64,000 bases of DNA from Alkalibacillus aidingensis (GTDB lineage Bacteria; Bacillota; Bacilli; Bacillales; Alkalibacillaceae): NCBI RefSeq assembly GCF_014595945.1, contig NZ_JABXWU010000001.1:1-64000 (forward strand). Reading direction: 5' to 3'. Shown here in pieces: positions 27,094 to 35,624 of this stretch. Every line of letters begins with the position of its first letter. The first letter of the stretch is position 1. The translations under genes were made by a program, and so were the position numbers. Below the pieces are notes generated by a model. It was not told the DNA's origin. It did no database searches and saw only the letters and a list, made by a program, of their open reading frames with translations.

Positions 27094-27367
27094 ATGTATC
27101 GCTCCCTTCGTGTGTGGCTTCGATTGGATTAAACCGTTCTCCAACTAATCTGAAGCTTTCATCGCCAGCCTCTAATTCTTCTAAGAAGACTCGAAGGGAT
27201 GGTGCATTCGCAGCTGCTAGAATTAGACGCTCCAAGGTTTCGATCTTGTTAATGTCATAGATTTTTTCGACAATACCTGGTGCGATTTCACCGAATCGCA
27301 TGCGAAGGACCTGCAAGAGATCTTCCCGGTCTTGAACGCAATCTGCTTCATTCTCGAATAAGAACAA
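27074..27367 (-). CDS. 97-residue protein coupled to narG, unknown
   Basis: The start is TTG at 27367 with AAGGAGG about 7 bases upstream. It is a helical protein (FGEIAPGIVEKIYDINKIETLERLILAA) that resembles the short C-terminal helix motif found in some DUF4351 or PD-(D/E)XK-associated proteins. It ends 20 bases inside narG, so its translation is tied to narG. It has no nuclease motif and no membrane segment. Because it is locked into the nar operon, an assembly or regulatory role for nitrate reductase is possible but unproven. Confidence 0.7.
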   Translation of the reverse strand: MFLFENEADCVQDREDLLQVLRMRFGEIAPGIVEKIYDINKIETLERLILAAANAPSLRVFLEELEAGDESFRLVGERFNPIEATHEGSDTYGEEKQ

Positions 27368-27382
27368 TTTTTCTCCTCCTTT

Positions 27383-27709
27383 TTAAGACGACTTAGGTGC
27401 CATCATTTTGTAGTAATCATCAATTAAGACTTGTTTACAAGCTTCTCCTGTCTTTTCGATGAATTCCTTAATCTCATCACTGATTTGATTGATCTGCTCA
27501 TAGGTGAAAAAGGCATCTTCCTTGTGAGTAAAGTGTTCACCAAAATAAATCAAAATGTGAATTCCGTTTTCTTTCTTAATCGCATTTGCCTGAATATCGT
27601 ACGAGTGAATATGATATTGCTCTTCTAATCTTGAAACTATTTCGCGATTGAGCTTTGGTGAAACGGAAATGAGTGATTGAGATTTTTCTTTTGTTTCTTT
27701 TTGACTCAT
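27383..27709 (-). CDS. 108-residue protein in the nar operon, unknown
   Basis: The ATG at 27709 has GGAGG 8 bases upstream. A soluble alpha/beta protein without cysteine clusters except one C near residue 90. HILIYFGEHFTHKEDAFFTY and an acidic helix ISDEIKEFIEK are the most distinctive parts. It lies between the hemerythrin gene and the 97-residue gene, with gaps of 15 to 25 bases. No family recognised; co-expression with NarGHJI is inferred from layout. Confidence 0.7.
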   Translation of the reverse strand: MSQKETKEKSQSLISVSPKLNREIVSRLEEQYHIHSYDIQANAIKKENGIHILIYFGEHFTHKEDAFFTYEQINQISDEIKEFIEKTGEACKQVLIDDYYKMMAPKSS

Positions 27710-27733
27710 CAAGTACACCTCCAATGAGCTAGG

Positions 27734-28150
27734 TTAATGGTTTGAAAGAATTCGTTCTTCTTCTAAGTTGTGATACATATCGACATGAATGAGCGTGTGA
27801 AATTGTTGTAGGACTTCATGGCTCATGCCATCTGTCTCTAACGTTTCTTTAATTTCTTTTACTAGATATCGCATCGTATCATGATCACGAATCAGAGCTG
27901 TGACTGAATCTTTTAGTTCAGGCGATTCGTTAACAAGATCTTTATACAATCCTGTTTCTTCTGCCTCAGCGTGTCTTAATGTTCGCGTTTCCCAATGTTC
28001 AATAGCAACATGAGCCACTTCTAAAGCTTTCTCTTTTTGATCTTTCATTAATAATTTAAAAAGAATCGCATTCAATTCCTTAGCTTCATTTAAAGCAGCC
28101 TCATGAATAGCCGCATGATCATCCACCTTCTTTAAAGCCGGACCCGTCAT
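27734..28150 (-). CDS. Hemerythrin-like di-iron protein
   Basis: 138 residues, four-helix bundle of the hemerythrin HHE family. Likely ligands: HAAIHE near the start, HWETRTLRHAEAEE in the middle, HDTMR and HVDMYHNLEEE near the end. Such proteins bind oxygen or nitric oxide, or protect iron-sulfur enzymes. The ATG at 28150 has AGGAGG 8 bases upstream; the GTG at 28159 overlaps the ribosome site. First gene of the set running into narGHJI, so it may guard against NO made during nitrate respiration. Confidence 0.85.
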   Translation of the reverse strand: MTGPALKKVDDHAAIHEAALNEAKELNAILFKLLMKDQKEKALEVAHVAIEHWETRTLRHAEAEETGLYKDLVNESPELKDSVTALIRDHDTMRYLVKEIKETLETDGMSHEVLQQFHTLIHVDMYHNLEEERILSNH

Positions 28151-28291
28151 ATCCTTCACCTCCTAAATAAATACCAAAACTTACCTGCATAAAGATACAC
28201 ATCGCTTATTATTAAACAACGTTTCCAATTTTATGCATAGCGCTTTCCACTTATTGGTACAATTCGACAAAAATCGGGAAGTGACAGGCAC

Positions 28292-28325
28292 CAAAAAAAA
28301 GCCACCCGTGTGAGCGGGTGGCTTT
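28292..28325 (-). terminator. Rho-independent terminator of ric
   Basis: Read on the minus strand: GCCACCCG/CGGGTGGC 8-bp stem with a 6-base loop, followed by eight T. It separates ric from the downstream hemerythrin-nar unit. Confidence 0.9.
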
Positions 28326-28329
28326 GAAT

Positions 28330-29028
28330 TTAAGATGCTGTTTCGTCTAGGAATCTTGGGAAGAGAATGTTGTTTTCTAAGTGAATGTGTTGGAACATAT
28401 CTGATTCTAGTTCATCAAGTTTTAGGTATGTTAATTGGAATGTGTTACATGCACCGTCAGGAATTCGGTATCCTTGCGTTGCTTCTCGCATTTGTTTTAG
28501 TAGATCTCCTGAATGATCGTGGTCATCTTCTAGTTCACGAATGGTTTGTGCAATCTCTTCTTTATCTAAAGAGCCTTCCTCACGATAATTCTTTATAACC
28601 GGGAAGAGCGCTTTTTCTTCTTGGTATAAGTGAGATTCAAGCTCTTGTTTTAATTGGTGAAAAGCTGTATAAATAGTTGTTAGTTCCGGGTGATTACCAC
28701 CGTGGACATGATACACCTTAGTGACATATGCACTGATTTCTGGCAGCACCTGTCTTAAATGGTCATGATGCTCGCTAACAATATGATTAACTAGTTCACT
28801 ATTACTCTTTTGTGTCCAATCAGTGTCTTCTTCAGTATTAGCTCCTTGATATAAGTCGTTGATTTCTTTTAATACTTTCTCACGATCTAACTCTAGTTCG
28901 TCCAGAGCTTCTCCGATTGGGCGATTACCACCACAACAGAAGTCAATCTGATATTGTTTGAAAATGGAGCTTGCTTTAGGAAATTGAGTGACAATGTCAC
29001 CTGTTTTTGTATCTACTGTAAATTGCAT
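28330..29028 (-). CDS. ric: Iron-sulfur cluster repair di-iron protein Ric (ScdA/YtfE)
   Basis: 232 residues. The N-terminal DUF542-like part holds FCCGGNRP (about residue 31-38) with the cysteine pair of the family. The C-terminal hemerythrin-like part holds the histidines and glutamates for a di-iron site (HHDHLRQ, HVHGGNHPEL, HLYQEEKALFP, DDHDHSG, HIHLENNILFPRF). It repairs Fe-S clusters damaged by nitric oxide or oxygen. The ATG at 29028 is preferred with GGAGGG 6 bases upstream. An FNR-type site lies in its promoter. Its last 145 bases are copied near moaA. Confidence 0.93.
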   Translation of the reverse strand: MQFTVDTKTGDIVTQFPKASSIFKQYQIDFCCGGNRPIGEALDELELDREKVLKEINDLYQGANTEEDTDWTQKSNSELVNHIVSEHHDHLRQVLPEISAYVTKVYHVHGGNHPELTTIYTAFHQLKQELESHLYQEEKALFPVIKNYREEGSLDKEEIAQTIRELEDDHDHSGDLLKQMREATQGYRIPDGACNTFQLTYLKLDELESDMFQHIHLENNILFPRFLDETAS

Positions 29029-29058
29029 GATCATCCCTCCAATAATTTGTACAACCTA

Positions 29059-29101
29059 ACTATAACTTCTCCTAATAAGCCTAGCAGTGAGATGAATCAC
29101 A
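29059..29101 (-). promoter_or_regulatory. FNR-like site and -10 box upstream of ric
   Basis: On the minus strand, TGTGA-TTCATC-TCACT (29101-29086) matches the CRP/FNR consensus TGTGA-N6-TCACA with one mismatch. A TATAGT -10 hexamer lies at 29064-29059. If transcription starts near 29052, the centre of the site is at -41.5, the usual place for class II activation by FNR. This fits an anaerobically induced repair gene. Confidence 0.55.
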
Positions 29102-29254
29102 TAAACGAATTTTTTTGAAAGTGATTCTCAATTAATTGAAATTAATGTGGTTGGGGAAGGATCTCTTAGGTACAGCTAGACTTCATAATTCTTTCTAAAT
29201 AGGTAAAGCTTTAGGATGATTGTGTATTTTACAATTAAAGGAGATGGATGAATA

Positions 29255-30343
29255 ATGGAAATTAAAGCGGCAGTCACCCATGATAAAGGAGAAGATTTTA
29301 AGCTTGAACAGGTGGAACTCTCTGAGCCGAAAACAAATGAGGTTTTAGTGAAAATTGTTGCTTCAGGTGTCTGTCATACAGACGCAGTCGCGCGTGATCT
29401 AGCAATCACCCCATACCCAGCTGTATTAGGGCATGAAGGTTCTGGCATCGTAGAGAAGGTAGGTGAAGGTGTCAAAAATTTAAGTGAGGGGGACCACGTT
29501 GTTTTATCCTTTGCCTATTGTGGTCGATGTGAAAACTGCCTAACAGGACATCCGACTGTCTGCACGGATTTCAACGAGTTAAACTTCGGAGGGAAAATGG
29601 AAGACGATACACATCGTCTACATCAAAGTGGTGAAGGATTATCAACTTTTTTTGGACAATCGTCGTTCGGAACGTATGCGATTGCAAATGAACGAAATGT
29701 CGTAAAGGTAGATGAAGAGGTGGACTTAACTCTTCTTGGACCTCTGGGCTGTGGTATTCAAACGGGAAGTGGTACGGTATTAAATACGTTTAAGCCTGAG
29801 TTCGGTTCATCAATTGTTATTTACGGTAGTGGTGCAGTTGGTTTAAGTGCCATTATGGCAGCAGCAATCACCGAATGTAAACATATCATTGCTGTTGATA
29901 TTCACGATAGCCGACTAGAAATCGCTAAAGAACTAGGTGCAACAAACGTCATTAATAGTAAAAATGAAAACGTAGAGGATCGAATCAAAGAAATAACAGG
30001 AGGAGGAGCTCATTACGGAATTGATACAACAGGTGTTCCCGAGGTTGTGCGTCAAGGATTAAGAGCACTTAGACCACTTGGAAAGCTAGCAGTCGTTGGA
30101 GTCACACCTGAAATGGAAATCAATGTCCACGAAGAAATTATGGCAGAAGGAAAAACGATGGTTGGCGTCATTGAAGGAGATGCAGTACCTCAGCTGTTCA
30201 TCCCCAAATTAGTTGAATATTATAAAGAAGGAAGATTTCCTTTTGACAAATTAGTAAAATTCTATCCGTTTGATAACATCAATCAAGCCTTTGAAGACTC
30301 GAAAAACGGTTCAGTGATTAAACCCATTGTAAAGATGGAATAG
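29255..30343 (+). CDS. Zinc-dependent NAD(P) alcohol dehydrogenase (aryl-alcohol type)
   Basis: 362-residue medium-chain dehydrogenase. Catalytic zinc ligands are Cys40 and His60-Glu61. The structural zinc site has Cys89, 92, 95 and 103 (CGRCENC...C). The NAD-binding fold starts with YGSGAVGLSA (about 190) and ends its second strand in VDIHDSR, an acid that favours NAD. Overall pattern matches aryl-alcohol (XylB-like) dehydrogenases, which oxidise benzyl-type alcohols or reduce aldehydes. AAAGGAG lies upstream of the ATG. It stands beside but divergent from ric. Confidence 0.88.
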   Translation: MEIKAAVTHDKGEDFKLEQVELSEPKTNEVLVKIVASGVCHTDAVARDLAITPYPAVLGHEGSGIVEKVGEGVKNLSEGDHVVLSFAYCGRCENCLTGHPTVCTDFNELNFGGKMEDDTHRLHQSGEGLSTFFGQSSFGTYAIANERNVVKVDEEVDLTLLGPLGCGIQTGSGTVLNTFKPEFGSSIVIYGSGAVGLSAIMAAAITECKHIIAVDIHDSRLEIAKELGATNVINSKNENVEDRIKEITGGGAHYGIDTTGVPEVVRQGLRALRPLGKLAVVGVTPEMEINVHEEIMAEGKTMVGVIEGDAVPQLFIPKLVEYYKEGRFPFDKLVKFYPFDNINQAFEDSKNGSVIKPIVKME

Positions 30344-30393
30344 ACCTTAACGGTAAAGTTAAGAGGTTGGAGCTAATGTTTACGTATATTCCT

Positions 30394-30811
30394 ATGTTAA
30401 ACTTCCTATGTTAACTAATAACTCAAGCGTCTTTGGCATTGCTTTACTTCGTTATGTTCCAACCTCTTTCTTTGATCTCCTAAACTTCCCACAATTTCAA
30501 ACAATCCTTTAAATTATATTAAAATACTAACTTTTCTGTGATAAACTGATAAGACTAAAGAAAGAGTGTGGGAGAGGAGTTTGACATCATGTTACATAAC
30601 CCATGTTAAACTTCCTATGTTAACTAATAACTCAAGCGTCTTTGGCATTGCTTTACTTCGTTATGTTCCAACCTCTTTCTTTGATCTCCTAAACTTCCCA
30701 CAATTTCAAACAATCCTTTAAATTATATTAAAATACTAACTTTTCTGTGATAAACTGATAAGACTAAAGAAAGAGTGTGGGAGAGGAGTTTGACATCATG
30801 TTACATAACCC
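30394..30811 (+). repeat. 209-bp tandem duplication covering a promoter region and start codon
   Basis: 30394-30602 and 30603-30811 are the same sequence as far as I can read. Each holds CCAACCTCTTTCTTT, an AT-rich promoter-like stretch, GGAGAGGAG and the first codons (ATG TTA CAT AAC CC) of the efflux gene. In the first copy the frame ends after six codons. In the second the frame continues into the full gene. AAGAGGTTGGA at about 30361 can pair with CCAACCTCTT in either copy. Confidence 0.95.
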
Positions 30812-32024
30812 AAAAGGTAAAGAGCGCCTAGGATTAGCATTATTACTTGGAATGCTTGCCATCTTAGGGCCATTAAATATCGATATGTACTTGCCAAGTT
30901 TTCCCGGAATAGCAAATGACCTTGGGACTAGTGCCTCAATGGTTCAGTTAAGTTTGACGACATGTCTGATTGGATTAGCGGTCGGACAAATTGTGGTCGG
31001 CCCGATCAGTGATGCTCAAGGAAGAAGAAAGCCATTATTAATAAGTATTTTCTTATTTGCTATAGCCTCTTTACTTTGTGCGATTGCACCGAATATTACG
31101 ATGTTGGTCATTGCTAGATTTTTACAAGGATTTACGGCTTCTGCCGGAATCGTATTATCACGGGCGGTCGTCCGTGATGTGTTTTCGGGTAGAGAATTAA
31201 CGAAATTCTTTGCGTTACTGATGGTGATTAATTCCACAGCACCGTTAGTTGCTCCTATGGCTGGTGGAGCGATTCTGATGCTTCCGTTTGCTACATGGCA
31301 TACAATTTTTTACTTTTTAGGGTTGTTAGGATTATTGATTGTTTTAGTTATGGCAATGAGATTAACAGAAACCTTACCACCAGAAAAACGAATTCCTAGT
31401 TCGGTCGGTCATTCAGTACGTACGATGGGAAGTCTGTTGATAGATCGTTCGTTCATTGGTTACGCTTTAACGGTCGGATTTATTCATGGTGGAAGTTTTG
31501 CCTATGTTTCTGGTACACCTTTCGTTTATCAAGGAATCTATGACGTATCGCCACAAGTATTTAGTATTCTCTTTGGGATGAATGGTTTAGGTATTATCAT
31601 TGGAAGCTTTTTAATAGGAAGGTTAGGAGCAATTACTCATGAACGTCATTTACTTCGAGCCGCAGTCATCATTGCCCTAAGTGCGACGTCATTTTTGCTC
31701 CTGATGACGATTATTGAAGGACCATTAATTTCATTAGTCATTCCAATCTTCATTTATATGACTTCTATGGGAATGATCTTAACAAGCACCTTTACACTCG
31801 CAATGGAAAATCAAGGTCATCGTGCGGGAAGTTCGAGTGCGGTTTTAGGGACTCTTCCGTTAATCATTGGTTCCATCGTATCGCCACTTGTAGGACTTAA
31901 TGAAACAACAGCTATACCAATGGGACTGATCTTATTTAGCACATCGTTTATTGGATTTCTCGCGTTCTTTATACTGACGAAGAAGAAAGAAAAAGAACCG
32001 GCAGACGGTCAAGAAGTGTCATAA
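30798..32024 (+). CDS. Bcr/CflA-family multidrug efflux MFS transporter
   Basis: About 408 residues, 12 predicted membrane helices, drug:proton antiporter of the major facilitator superfamily. The start LGPLNIDMYLPSFPGIANDLGTSASMVQLSLT is typical of Bcr/CflA proteins (bicyclomycin and related drugs). Motif A is GPISDAQGRRKPL and the helix 5 motif C-like part is NSTAPLVAPMAGGAI. The ATG at 30798 has GGAGAGGAG 9 bases upstream. A 209-bp duplicate of its own leader lies just before it, and a terminator follows. Confidence 0.9.
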   Translation: MLHNPKGKERLGLALLLGMLAILGPLNIDMYLPSFPGIANDLGTSASMVQLSLTTCLIGLAVGQIVVGPISDAQGRRKPLLISIFLFAIASLLCAIAPNITMLVIARFLQGFTASAGIVLSRAVVRDVFSGRELTKFFALLMVINSTAPLVAPMAGGAILMLPFATWHTIFYFLGLLGLLIVLVMAMRLTETLPPEKRIPSSVGHSVRTMGSLLIDRSFIGYALTVGFIHGGSFAYVSGTPFVYQGIYDVSPQVFSILFGMNGLGIIIGSFLIGRLGAITHERHLLRAAVIIALSATSFLLLMTIIEGPLISLVIPIFIYMTSMGMILTSTFTLAMENQGHRAGSSSAVLGTLPLIIGSIVSPLVGLNETTAIPMGLILFSTSFIGFLAFFILTKKKEKEPADGQEVS

Positions 32025-32030
32025 ATCAAA

Positions 32031-32066
32031 AAGAGGCTGGGTTATTTACCAGCCTCTTTCATTTTA
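32031..32066 (+). terminator. Rho-independent terminator
   Basis: An 11-bp stem AAAGAGGCTGG/CCAGCCTCTTT, 7-base loop, then CATTTT. It ends the efflux gene. Confidence 0.85.
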
Positions 32067-32112
32067 GTGTCATAAGCATCATTGAGGTGTCTAAAGACTA
32101 ATGAACGTCATA

Positions 32113-32205
32113 TTAGTAGTAGAAAGATGCACCTACAATGATTAGAAGAATGAACAACACAACAATTAACGCAAAAGAATTTCCATAGCCTGCATAGTTA
32201 CCCAT
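32113..32205 (-). CDS. YjcZ-family 30-residue sporulation-type micropeptide
   Basis: A 30-codon gene with GGAGGTG before the ATG. It has a short Gly/Tyr start (MGNYAGYGNS), one hydrophobic helix FALIVVLFILLIIVGASF and ends in YY. This is the pattern of the YjcZ / SscA-like tiny sporulation proteins of bacilli. A very similar peptide is coded at 47948-48049. Confidence 0.85.
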   Translation of the reverse strand: MGNYAGYGNSFALIVVLFILLIIVGASFYY

Positions 32206-32296
32206 CCAGAGCACCTCCTCTAGATATTTTCACTACATCATATGCGATTTTAGTAATGGTGAGTGGGCAGGTGTAGAAATTGACTCAATTAACATA

Positions 32297-32327
32297 CAAA
32301 AAAGGAGTTTGTAATCCAAACTCCTTT
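32297..32327 (-). terminator. Rho-independent terminator (minus strand)
   Basis: An 11-bp stem AAAGGAGTTTG/CAAACTCCTTT with a T-run on the minus strand. It ends the unit that starts with the gene at 32558. Confidence 0.8.
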
Positions 32328-32372
32328 AACAAAAATCACCCTCTAATAGGTTCATGTTTTGTCAGTTATTGA

Positions 32373-32558
32373 TTAGTCTTCTTTACCTAATTTACGGTCG
32401 ATTGTACCTTCATGATAATCATCAGACACTTGTTCATGTGTTTCAGCTAACCCCTGTTCAAATTGGCCGTCTTCATTATAATATGATGGATCGTAATTAT
32501 TTTCGGCAATCTTGTTGCTGTCTTTTTGGTTGGCTTTTTGGTTCTTCTTTGACATCAT
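32373..32558 (-). CDS. YozQ-like (DUF4025) small acidic protein
   Basis: 61 residues, hydrophilic. The features NYDPSYY, FEQGLAETHEQVSDDYHEGTID resemble the DUF4025/YozQ family of small bacillar proteins. GGAGGATGA precedes two ATG codons (32558 or 32555). Function unknown in any organism I can name with certainty. It is a single-gene unit with its own terminator. Confidence 0.7.
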   Translation of the reverse strand: MMSKKNQKANQKDSNKIAENNYDPSYYNEDGQFEQGLAETHEQVSDDYHEGTIDRKLGKED

Positions 32559-32629
32559 TCATCCTCCATTTCAATCGCATTTACCCCTATTGTGAGCAAA
32601 AATGACGATCTTACACATCCAAACTGAAG

Positions 32630-33016
32630 CTAAACTTCGTTTTCCTGTTCTGGCTGACGAACATAAATTAAAATGTTGATAGCAAAGAGAATGACGGCTA
32701 TAACTATAAATACTCCTCCTAATGCTACGAATGGAAACAATGCGGTATGACCTAAGATTAAGAAAAATAAACCAATCATCATCACCGGTAAGGAAATATT
32801 ATGAATCCAGAAATGAATTTTACCAAGTACACTCATACCTGCTTTAGGGAACATTAGGTATAAAATTCCAGCAAGAGTCATAGATGTCCATCCAAGTAAA
32901 TTAACGTGTACATGCACACCAGTAAAATGGTATTGACTGGTGATCGACATATATAACCCCAACGACACACCGATTACAAAATAGATCACTGAAATCTTGA
33001 TCAATTTTACCCCCAT
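32630..33016 (-). CDS. Stand-alone cytochrome oxidase subunit I-like mini-protein
   Basis: 128 residues with four membrane helices. GVHVHVNLLGWTSMTLAGILYLMFP resembles one segment of the heme-copper oxidase/NO reductase subunit I fold (CcoN/NorB side), including an HxH pair. A complete subunit I has 12 or more helices, so this covers only a fragment-sized part but has intact ends. The ATG at 33016 has GGAGG 9 bases upstream (the longer frame to 33094 lacks one). It may be a small heme or NO-related membrane protein rather than a broken oxidase. Confidence 0.7.
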   Translation of the reverse strand: MGVKLIKISVIYFVIGVSLGLYMSITSQYHFTGVHVHVNLLGWTSMTLAGILYLMFPKAGMSVLGKIHFWIHNISLPVMMIGLFFLILGHTALFPFVALGGVFIVIAVILFAINILIYVRQPEQENEV

Positions 33017-33243
33017 GTATTCCACCTCCTCTCCTTGTAAGTGTATGACTTTTGTTGGAGGAGGTATGACTTTATTCTTATAATGAACCGACAAAGGAAT
33101 ATACCGTCACTAAAATTAATTAATGACTTCAACGACCCTTACCAAATAATTTGACTTCACTAGAAGTAAACCTTAAATTGAAGTTAGACAAATTTCGACA
33201 CGATATATTTACCTAGTTTTCATTTAATAAGGAGCTTATAGAA

Positions 33244-35562
33244 GTGAAGCCATTAAAAAAACAATTAAGTAAAGGAATAAAGACATCACGATTAATCTTT
33301 GCATTATTACTATTTACTTATATTGCGTTAGTTTTAGATTTATTTTTCATCAGTGTTTTTGTCGAGGTTTTCAATGTTTTTACAAGAGCCTTGATCACAT
33401 GCATATTAATCTCAATACCATTCATTTGGTGGTTTGTTGATTTACGTCCGAGTATTCAAATGGTTGATTCTGAGTTAGAGAAAACCGAGAAAAACGAACA
33501 ACGATTACAGGAATCGATTAAGACGATTCATACTGTTACAGAGAGGTATCGATCCTTGTTCGAACATAGTCCCAATATGATATGTTCAACAGATTTAGAG
33601 GGGAATATTTTAAGTGTCAATCCTGCTATGGAAATGGCGATGGGGAGAAGCAGAGAGGAATTAATAAATATTTCATACAAGGAATTTGTTCATCCAGATG
33701 ACCTTGATAGAACTATTCAATATAACGAAGAGGTTAAAAAGGGTCATTCGCAACACTTTGAAATTAGCGTTTTTCATAAAGAAGGTCATGTGGTTCCAGT
33801 TGAGGTTACTTTATTCCCAATGAAAATTGAAGAAGAAGTCGTAGGTATCTATTCCATTTCGAAGGATATTTCCCGGGAAAAGGAGGTTACTCAACTCCTT
33901 GAGAAAACTCAACAAAAATTTAACTCTATTTATCAAAATACATTAGATGCTATCATCGAAATTAATCATAAAGGACAGTATACACATGTGAATGAAGTAG
34001 CTGAAATGATAACCGGTTACCGTAAGGAAGAATTAACTCAACTAGGAATTAAAGAATTAATCGCACCACAAGACGTTGATCAAGCTCTAGAGGCATTTAA
34101 TCACGTCCTTAGTGGTGAAGCCCAACGCGTTGAAGTGAGCATGATCCGGAAAGATGGCGAGCAAGCCAGCGTCTATGTCAATGCTATTCCTGTTTATGAA
34201 GAGGACGGTGAGGTCAACGTCATTTCCTTCATTCAAGATATAACCGAAAAAAGACGAGCAGAAAATGAAATAAGAGAACTGGCTTATAAAGATTCGTTAA
34301 CGAAGCTGCCAAATCGCTCGTTATTCAGTATCAAATTGAATGAAGCAATGAACCGGGCTAAAGAAAATAAGGAATCATTAGCAGTACTTTTTATTGATTT
34401 TGATAATTTTAAAACTGTCAATGATACTTTAGGACATGAGTTTGGTGACGAAATTCTAAAAACACTGGTTGAGATGATGAAAGAAAGCTTAAGAAAAGAA
34501 GATGTTCTTTCAAGACAAGGTGGCGACGAATTCTTAATTTTAGTTGAGGGCGTTAATGAGCATGCAATTAACCAAATTTGTGAACGAATCATCGATAAAT
34601 TTAGTCAACCGATTGAATTAAAAGGGCATGAAGTTTTTATTACTCCAAGTATTGGCATTTGTGTTTATCCAGAATATGATGTGAATTCCTCAACATTAAT
34701 TAAAAATGCTGACATCGCGATGTACTTAGCAAAGGAAAGAGGCCGTAATAATTATCAGTACTATACAGATGCTTTAAATGATCGGATTATCCGTAATAAT
34801 CAAATCTTAAAGGCTCTAAGAAAAGCACTTGATAAACAAGAGTTCTCTTTACATTATCAACCTCAGTACGATGTAGTAACGAATGAGCTTAAGGGGGTTG
34901 AGGCTTTACTACGTTGGAACCCTGAATTCGGCTTCGTATCACCGGCTGAATTTATCCCGATAGCTGAAGAGACGGGGCTAATTGTAGATATTGGGGAATG
35001 GGTGTTAAAGGAAGCCTGTCATCAAGCTCAACAATGGAGACAATCAGGTTTCGAACCTATTCCTATCTCTGTCAACGTATCGGCTCGTCAATTTATGGAA
35101 CCAAAATTCATTCAAACGGTATCTGATATTTTATCTGAAACAGGGCTTCCTGCTAATCAATTAATGATTGAAATTACTGAACGAGTCATGCTTGATATTG
35201 AAGAAGCGGCCGAACTGATTCGCCAGTTAAGAGCCAACGGGGTGAGAGTTGCCATCGATGACTTTGGTATTGGTTACTCGTCACTTAGTATGATTCGCTC
35301 CGTTGAAATTGATTGTTTGAAAATTGACCAGTCCTTCCTGTATGATGTGATGAAAAGTGAAAAGTCTGCTATTTTACTAGAAGCCATTATGCAAATGGGG
35401 TTTGAAATTGGTTCGAGAGTCGTTGTTGAAGGAATTGAAACAAAGGAGCAAGTGGACTTTTTATTAGACAAGCCGGTGATTGGACAAGGTTATTATTATA
35501 GTCGTCCATTACCTGTAGCTGAAATGGAATTCAAACTAAAGGATTCACAAACAAAAAAGTAA
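33244..35562 (+). CDS. Membrane PAS-PAS-GGDEF-EAL cyclic-di-GMP protein
   Basis: 772 residues. Two membrane helices (about 18-65) are followed by two PAS sensors (about 100-215 and 225-340), a GGDEF domain (about 345-505) and an EAL domain (about 520-765). The active loop RQGGDEF is intact, with an RxxD inhibitory site five residues before it. The EAL core is also intact (EALLRW, NVSARQF, ITERVML, IDDFGIGYSSL, EGIET). It may both make and degrade cyclic-di-GMP. The start is GTG with AAGGAG upstream. A terminator follows. Confidence 0.93.
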   Translation: MKPLKKQLSKGIKTSRLIFALLLFTYIALVLDLFFISVFVEVFNVFTRALITCILISIPFIWWFVDLRPSIQMVDSELEKTEKNEQRLQESIKTIHTVTERYRSLFEHSPNMICSTDLEGNILSVNPAMEMAMGRSREELINISYKEFVHPDDLDRTIQYNEEVKKGHSQHFEISVFHKEGHVVPVEVTLFPMKIEEEVVGIYSISKDISREKEVTQLLEKTQQKFNSIYQNTLDAIIEINHKGQYTHVNEVAEMITGYRKEELTQLGIKELIAPQDVDQALEAFNHVLSGEAQRVEVSMIRKDGEQASVYVNAIPVYEEDGEVNVISFIQDITEKRRAENEIRELAYKDSLTKLPNRSLFSIKLNEAMNRAKENKESLAVLFIDFDNFKTVNDTLGHEFGDEILKTLVEMMKESLRKEDVLSRQGGDEFLILVEGVNEHAINQICERIIDKFSQPIELKGHEVFITPSIGICVYPEYDVNSSTLIKNADIAMYLAKERGRNNYQYYTDALNDRIIRNNQILKALRKALDKQEFSLHYQPQYDVVTNELKGVEALLRWNPEFGFVSPAEFIPIAEETGLIVDIGEWVLKEACHQAQQWRQSGFEPIPISVNVSARQFMEPKFIQTVSDILSETGLPANQLMIEITERVMLDIEEAAELIRQLRANGVRVAIDDFGIGYSSLSMIRSVEIDCLKIDQSFLYDVMKSEKSAILLEAIMQMGFEIGSRVVVEGIETKEQVDFLLDKPVIGQGYYYSRPLPVAEMEFKLKDSQTKK

Positions 35563-35568
35563 CCAAGA

Positions 35569-35604
35569 AGCAGTCACACACCATATACCGTGCGGCTGCT
35601 TTTT
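35569..35604 (+). terminator. Rho-independent terminator
   Basis: A mostly paired stem AAGCAGTCACAC / GTGCGGCTGCTT with one mismatch, then a T-run. Confidence 0.75.
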
Positions 35605-35624
35605 AGTTCATAGGAGGGCAGATC

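Noticed and set aside
27094-27144. Longer narG start with 17 extra residues
   Set aside because: The upstream codons lack a ribosome site and overlap the preceding gene further; the ATG at 27093 has AGGGAG at the right place and gives the normal NarG N-terminus.
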